From NCBI RefSeq assembly GCF_001953875.1, contig NZ_MQUR01000006.1:27935-91934 (forward strand): DNA of 64,000 nt, written 5' to 3'. Positions 59,862-64,000 of the stretch are shown piece by piece. The translations under genes and the position numbers were made by a program. Within the stretch, counting starts at the first letter, position 1; every line of letters begins with the position of its first letter. This DNA comes from Streptomyces amritsarensis (lineage in GTDB: Bacteria > Actinomycetota > Actinomycetes > Streptomycetales > Streptomycetaceae). The notes under the pieces were generated by a model that saw only the letters and a list, made by a program, of their open reading frames with translations, had not been told where the DNA came from and did not search any database.

Positions 59862-59894
59862 CGCCGGTGTCCCGCGTCACGTGGGACACCGGCG
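59862..59894 (+). terminator. Hairpin between rodlin and chitinase genes
   Basis: A 12-bp perfect stem (CGCCGGTGTCCC at 59862-59873, complement at 59883-59894) with a 9-base loop, 12 bp after the rodlin stop and followed by CTTTCCTTT. A good intrinsic terminator. Confidence 0.85.
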
Positions 59895-59902
59895 CTTTCC
59901 TT

Positions 59903-59930
59903 TGGTCTAGACCTTGACAGGTGCAGACCA
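59903..59930 (+). promoter_or_regulatory. Chitinase promoter repeats (DasR-type dre) with -35
   Basis: TGGTCTAGACCT (59903-59914) and AGGTGCAGACCA (59919-59930) form the pair of 12-bp repeats typical of Streptomyces chitinase promoters, around a TTGACA hexamer at 59914-59919. The first copy carries the DasR core GGTCTAGACC perfectly. DasR repression relieved by glucosamine phosphate is the established mechanism for such promoters. Confidence 0.85.
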
Positions 59931-59990
59931 TTCCGTTTCAGTGGGCGCTGTTGCCCCCACGGCAATTCCCCCCACTGAAGGAGCAGTTAC

Positions 59991-60902
59991 GTGATACGTG
60001 CGCTTCGCCGCCGCGCTCTCGGCCTCGTCGCCGCTGCGGCCGTCACGGCCGGCCTCGCCATCGCCCTTCCGTCCTCCCCCGCCTCGGCGGCGGCCCCCTG
60101 CGCCTCGCCCTGGGCCTCGTCCGCGGTCTACACGAACGGCATGAGCGCCTCGTACGGCGGTCGCAACTGGCAGGCCAAGTGGTGGACCCAGGGCGAGACC
60201 CCCGGCACCACCGGCCAGTGGGGCGTCTGGGCGGACCAGGGCGTCTGCGGCGGGGGCGGGCAGGATCCGGACCCCGATCCGTCCGGATTCGTCGTCTCCG
60301 AGGCCCAGTTCAACCAGATGTTCCCGAACCGCAATCCCTTCTACACCTACAACGGCCTGGTCGCCGCGCTGTCCGCCTACCCCGGCTTCGCCAGGACCGG
60401 CGACGACACGGTGAAGCGCCGCGAGGCCGCCGCCTTCCTCGCGAACGTCTCCCACGAGACCGGCGGTCTCGTGCACATCGTGGAGCAGAACACCGCCAAC
60501 TACCCCCACTACTGCGACGCGACCCAGCCGTACGGCTGTCCCGCAGGACAGGCCGCCTACTACGGCCGCGGGCCCATCCAGCTCAGCTGGAACTTCAACT
60601 ACAAGGCGGCCGGCGACGCGCTCGGCATCAACCTCCTGGCCAACCCCTACCTCGTGGAGCAGGATCCGGCCGTCGCCATGAAGACGGCACTGTGGTACTG
60701 GAACACCCAGAACGGTCCGGGCACCATGACCGCCCACGCCGCCATGGTGAACGGCGCCGGCTTCGGCGAGACCATCCGCTCCATCAACGGCGCCCTGGAG
60801 TGCAACGGCGGCAACCCCGCCCAGGTCCAGAGCCGGATCTCGAAGTACCAGAGCTTCACCCAGCTGCTGGGCGTCACGCCGGGCGGCAACCTGAGCTGCT
60901 GA
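59991..60902 (+). CDS. GH19 chitinase with N-terminal chitin-binding module
   Basis: A 303-aa secreted enzyme. A signal peptide covers residues 1-34 (cleavage near SASA-AAP); residues 36-86 are a CBM5/12-type chitin-binding module (ASYGGRNWQAKWWTQGETPG, WGVWADQG); a Gly/Asp-rich linker precedes the GH19 domain (about 98-303) with NVSHETGG and YYGRGPIQLSWNFNY carrying the catalytic glutamates. It degrades chitin and fungal walls. GTG at 59991 follows GAAGGAG at 7 bp. Promoter repeats of DasR type lie 60-90 bp upstream. Confidence 0.94.
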   Translation: MIRALRRRALGLVAAAAVTAGLAIALPSSPASAAAPCASPWASSAVYTNGMSASYGGRNWQAKWWTQGETPGTTGQWGVWADQGVCGGGGQDPDPDPSGFVVSEAQFNQMFPNRNPFYTYNGLVAALSAYPGFARTGDDTVKRREAAAFLANVSHETGGLVHIVEQNTANYPHYCDATQPYGCPAGQAAYYGRGPIQLSWNFNYKAAGDALGINLLANPYLVEQDPAVAMKTALWYWNTQNGPGTMTAHAAMVNGAGFGETIRSINGALECNGGNPAQVQSRISKYQSFTQLLGVTPGGNLSC

Positions 60903-60918
60903 CCGGCGTGCCGTACGG

Positions 60919-63687
60919 TCACCGCGTGCGCAGCGCGGTGGCCAGCTGGGCCCGTGACCGTACGTCGAGCTTCTGGTAGATGCGGGTCAGCCGGGCCTCG
61001 ACGGTCTTGACGCTGAGGAACAGCTTCGCCGCAGCCTCCTGGTTGCTGGCGCCCTGGCTGACGAGCAGCGCGAGGCGGGTCTCGGCCTCGGTCAGCGCCG
61101 CTGCCGCGGTGACCGGGGAGCCGGCCCCGTCGCCCGGGACCGGTTCCCTGGCGAGTTCGGTCCACGGTGCGGCTCCGGCCCGCTCGAACACCTCGGCGGC
61201 GGCCCGCAGCGCCGCGCGGGCCGGCGCCCGGCGCCGGCGGCGGCGCTCCACCCGGGCGAGGGCGAGCAGGGTGCGGCCCCGTTCCAGCGGCAGCCGGAGG
61301 GATTCGAAGCGCTGCGCCGTGTCCTCCAGCAGTCCCACCGCGGCGTCCGCGTCGCCCTGCGCGGACAGGCACAGCGCACGGGCCCGGTCGAGGGCGGCGA
61401 CGACGCCGGTACGGCCGAGGCCGTGGGCGACCGCGCGCACGGGGTCGATCAGTTCGGCCGCTTCGCCGGGCGCGTCGGCGGCGATCAGGGCCTCGGCGAG
61501 TTCGCCGTGCCAGCGCAGGATCGACGGGTCCACCACCTGCTGGGCCGCCTCCAGTTCGGCGACGCGGCGCAGGGTGGCGACCGCCTTCGCCGCCTCGCCG
61601 GTGGCCAGTTCGATGAGCCCGAGCGCGTGCAGGCTGCGGGAGAGGAAGACCTGGTCCTGTTCCTCCTGGGAGGCCTGGATGCCGCGGCGCGCGTAGCTCT
61701 CGGCGCGCGCGAAGCTGCCGCCCATGGTCTCGGCCATCGCCGCCACGTACCAGGCGGGGCCGGGCGAGAGGCCTGCCTCGATGGTCAGTTCCAGGGCCCG
61801 GCGGGCGTGGACGGAGGCGGCCTCGCACCGGCCGCTGCGCAGCTCCACCTCGGTGAGGCTGCGCAGGACCTCGAAGACGTCCTCGGCCGAACCGGTGCGC
61901 CGGACGGCCGGCAGCAGCACCATGAGCTGGCGGCGCGCGTCGGCGAGGCGGTCGTCGAAGAGGGCGTGCCGGACGGCCAGGTACTGCGGGGCGTTGCGCA
62001 TGCCGAGCGGCACCTCGGGCGCGGGCAGGGCGAGCGCCTCGGCGAGGATCTCCTCGGCTCCCGCGTCCCCGAGGATGCGGCCCATGCGGGCGCGTACGGT
62101 CAGGGCCATGGCCTCGGCGGTCTGGTCGCCGCCCTGCGCGGCGAGGGCGCCCGCCTCGGCCGCGGCGTCGCGGGAGCGGACGGGGTCGCCGTCGCTGAGG
62201 TTGTGCTTCCAGGCGATGCGCAGTTGCACGGCGGCCTGCAGGGCGGGGTCCCCGGCGGCCTCGTCCATGGCGTACGCGAAGGTCTCCTCGAGCGCTCCCA
62301 GGGCCTGGCCCGCGGCGTCGATCACGGCGAGCCGGGCGCGTACCCGGTCGGCGGGCGAGGCGTCGCGGGCCAGTACGGCCCGGGTGGCGCGCCGGGCGAG
62401 GTCGGCGCGGCCCGCCCAGCCGGCGTCTTCGGCGGCGGTGACGAGGCGGGCCAGTTCGTCGTCGGCCAGGCGGGACGGCGTGCGTTCCGCGGCGAGCAGT
62501 CCCAGTTCGGCGGCGAGGGCGCGCTGGCCGCGGCTGCGGCAGACCGCGGCGGCCTCGGTGATCTCGGCGGCGAGCCCCTGGTCGGGGGTGTCGACGGCCA
62601 GCGCCCGGTGGCGTACGGCCTGGACCGGGTCGTCGACCGCGGCGGCCAGTGCCGCGTGCCCGGCGGCGCGTTCGGGCCAGCCGGCGTCGGCGGCGAGCGC
62701 GGTGGGCAGGGCGCCGGCGGTGAACTCGACGGTGCCGTCCTCTCCGACCCTGACCAGCGCGGCCCGTTCCGCCTCGGCCAGCTCGGCCTCGGCGTCGGGG
62801 CGGCCGGCCCGCCGCAGCAGGGAGATGGTGGGGCGGGAGGCAAGGGCGGCGAGCAGCAGGGTGCGGCGGGCCTGGGCGGGGGCTCCGGCGAGGAGGCGGC
62901 GGGCGACCTCGCGCGCCTGTCCGGAGACGGGCAGGGGGTCGGCGTGGTGGGCGCTGCAGTCGCGGGCCTCGGCGGCCTCGGCGAGGGAATGGCCGAGGGC
63001 GAGGGCCAGGCGCGGGTTGCCGCCGCTGGCCTGGTGGATGCGGCCGGCGAGGCGGGCGGGCAGGCCGTGGCGCAGCAGCAGCTCGGCGACCTCGTCGGCG
63101 CCGAGCGGGGGCACCCGTACGGCGGGGACGCCGGGGCCGCAGAGGGGTTCGCCGACCGGGGCTCCGCCCTGGACGCGTTCGGCGGCGAGCACCCGCACGC
63201 GGGTCGGGGTGAGGCGCAGGGCGAAGCGGAGCAGGTCGGTGCTCTCGGCGTCGAGCCACTGGGCGTTGTCGATGACGAGGAGGACGGGCTGGCGGACGGC
63301 GAGGGTGCGGAGCACCTCGACGACGGCCAGGCGCAGTGCGACGTGGTCGCGGCCCGCGCGGGGGGCGTCGGCCTCCCGGCGCAGGAAGGCGATGGCGGTG
63401 CGCTGGGGGCCGGAGAGCTCTTCGAGGGCGGCCGCGGGCACGGAGGCGAGGAGGGCGGCGGCGGAGGCCTCGGGTATCCATTGGTCGGCGGCCTCGGGAG
63501 CGAGGCGGAGAACGATCTCGCGGCGCGCTTCGGCCGCGGCCGAGACGGCGCGGACGACCTCGGTCTTGCCCGCGCCGGCGGGTCCGGTCAGGAGCGCCCG
63601 GCCGTGCGTGGTCAGCGCGCGGTCGACCGCCTTGATCAGCTCTCCGTGTCCGACACTTGTGTCAGCGTGCCCCGTCGCCGCCACCAC
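60919..63687 (-). CDS. Large LuxR-family ATPase regulator (LAL/MalT-like)
   Basis: A 922-aa STAND-type regulator. The P-loop LLTGPAGAGKTEVVRAV is near residue 33, LVIDNAQWLDAESTDLLRF is the Walker B region near residue 140, a long TPR-like helical middle spans residues 340-800, and the C-terminal LuxR HTH is in ETRLALLVSQGASNQEAAAK and VKTVEARLTRIYQKL. LAL regulators activate antibiotic or sugar genes on ATP and inducer binding. Its start at 63687 is a GTG. The operator-like inverted repeat at 63773-63800 lies upstream. No target is obvious nearby. Confidence 0.92.
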   Translation of the reverse strand: MVAATGHADTSVGHGELIKAVDRALTTHGRALLTGPAGAGKTEVVRAVSAAAEARREIVLRLAPEAADQWIPEASAAALLASVPAAALEELSGPQRTAIAFLRREADAPRAGRDHVALRLAVVEVLRTLAVRQPVLLVIDNAQWLDAESTDLLRFALRLTPTRVRVLAAERVQGGAPVGEPLCGPGVPAVRVPPLGADEVAELLLRHGLPARLAGRIHQASGGNPRLALALGHSLAEAAEARDCSAHHADPLPVSGQAREVARRLLAGAPAQARRTLLLAALASRPTISLLRRAGRPDAEAELAEAERAALVRVGEDGTVEFTAGALPTALAADAGWPERAAGHAALAAAVDDPVQAVRHRALAVDTPDQGLAAEITEAAAVCRSRGQRALAAELGLLAAERTPSRLADDELARLVTAAEDAGWAGRADLARRATRAVLARDASPADRVRARLAVIDAAGQALGALEETFAYAMDEAAGDPALQAAVQLRIAWKHNLSDGDPVRSRDAAAEAGALAAQGGDQTAEAMALTVRARMGRILGDAGAEEILAEALALPAPEVPLGMRNAPQYLAVRHALFDDRLADARRQLMVLLPAVRRTGSAEDVFEVLRSLTEVELRSGRCEAASVHARRALELTIEAGLSPGPAWYVAAMAETMGGSFARAESYARRGIQASQEEQDQVFLSRSLHALGLIELATGEAAKAVATLRRVAELEAAQQVVDPSILRWHGELAEALIAADAPGEAAELIDPVRAVAHGLGRTGVVAALDRARALCLSAQGDADAAVGLLEDTAQRFESLRLPLERGRTLLALARVERRRRRRAPARAALRAAAEVFERAGAAPWTELAREPVPGDGAGSPVTAAAALTEAETRLALLVSQGASNQEAAAKLFLSVKTVEARLTRIYQKLDVRSRAQLATALRTR

Positions 63688-63772
63688 GCACAGCCACCAG
63701 CCTTCCGGTCCCCATCTCCTGTGCCCTTCCTGTGAGAGGCGAGAATACGAGGTCGGACGGCTGGTGGACCCG

Positions 63773-63800
63773 CATTGTGACGCAGAATTCAGTCACAGTG
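63773..63800. promoter_or_regulatory. Inverted repeat CATTGTGAC-N10-GTCACAGTG
   Basis: Two 9-bp arms with one mismatch, centred on GAATTC, located about 90 bp upstream of the LuxR-type regulator start. The TGTGA-N12-TCACA core resembles Crp-type sites. It is a candidate operator of the regulator promoter. Confidence 0.45.
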
Positions 63801-63818
63801 CAGGGAAAACCCGGCGGA

Positions 63819-63845
63819 CCTGCCGATACCCGTAGTATCGGCAGG
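63819..63845 (-). terminator. Hairpin after P-domain gene
   Basis: An 11-bp perfect stem (CCTGCCGATAC/GTATCGGCAGG) with a 5-base loop, followed on the minus strand by a T-rich stretch near 63808. It would end the transcript arriving from position 64000 before the LuxR-type gene. Confidence 0.7.
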
Positions 63846-63921
63846 CCCGGGGATTCTATTGGTCCGTACTATCGCTCCGTCAGGCGGAGTTGGTGGCGGA
63901 CCCGAGTGGGCGTGAGCCGTC

Positions 63922-64000
63922 TCAGAAGGTGAGATTCCAGGAGTCGATCTTGCCGGTGTCGCCGCCGGCGTTGTCGTTGACCCGGAGCTTCCAGGTGCCG
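63922..64000 (-). CDS. P-domain (proprotein convertase-type) protein, C-terminal fragment
   Basis: Only the last 25 codons are visible; the gene continues past position 64000. The terminal sequence GTWKLRVNDNAGGDTGKIDS, followed by WNLTF and stop, is the characteristic end of P/homoB domains found at the C-terminus of secreted subtilisin-like or metalloproteases in streptomycetes. The catalytic domain is outside the window, so the exact protease type is unknown. Confidence 0.75.
   Translation of the reverse strand, partial: GTWKLRVNDNAGGDTGKIDSWNLTF

Overview
The window is high-GC actinobacterial chromosome (GTG starts, ATGA/GTGA overlaps, purine-rich ribosome binding sites). A type II spore-pigment polyketide cluster, a rodlin, a chitinase with DasR-type promoter repeats and an AfsR-like regulator point to Streptomyces or a close relative. 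No tRNA, rRNA, CRISPR array, prophage or intact insertion sequence was found. About 66 protein genes are supported, with partial genes at both ends.

Layout. 1-13.4 kb holds small regulatory and metabolic genes: a 3'-truncated SRPBCC gene with a small putative regulator, a GlxA-type AraC regulator, an MBL hydrolase, a flavin oxidoreductase, a beta-propeller/serpin pair, a DUF418 membrane protein pair, a divergent MerR/SDR pair, a degenerate Fic/Doc-like protein and an RpiR regulator. 13.5-21.8 kb is the spore-pigment region: a SchA/CurD protein, cupin, KS-alpha, chain-length factor, ACP, aromatase and cyclase on the minus strand, ending at a strong hairpin, with a divergent FAD hydroxylase and a nearby acyl-CoA carboxylase epsilon-like subunit. 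22.4-31.6 kb holds SbcC/SbcD, a GNAT acetyltransferase, a MepB-like protein, a secreted GH16 glucanase under a perfect 24-bp palindrome, and a PolX/PHP protein.

31.7-43.6 kb is a mixed block: CapA-like protein, two tandem paralogous proteins of unknown function, an ANTAR-GAF-PAS-PP2C phosphatase, a class II glutamine amidotransferase next to a YbdK-type carboxylate-amine ligase, small hydrophilic proteins, an epimerase, a PRC-barrel protein, a Xi-class GST-like reductase and a LacI regulator. 43.6-46.4 kb encodes a DUF4360 secreted protein and a galactose-oxidase-like radical copper oxidase.

46.4-54.7 kb is the most interesting part. A large SARP/NB-ARC/TPR regulator diverges from a VanX-like D,D-dipeptidase, an ECF-type sigma factor and four consecutive secreted proteins (NlpC/P60, M23, stand-alone domain, serine hydrolase). 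All four end in the same SH3-like module with an internal CQ-x-RG motif and a terminal cysteine. It reads as a cell-wall-targeting set with its own regulators. 54.7-64 kb ends with HutD, DUF4180 and DinB-type genes, an F420-dependent reductase, ferredoxin-NADP reductase behind an iron-box-like site, a DUF5302 protein, a rodlin, a GH19 chitinase, a large LuxR-type ATPase regulator and the 3' end of a P-domain protein gene.
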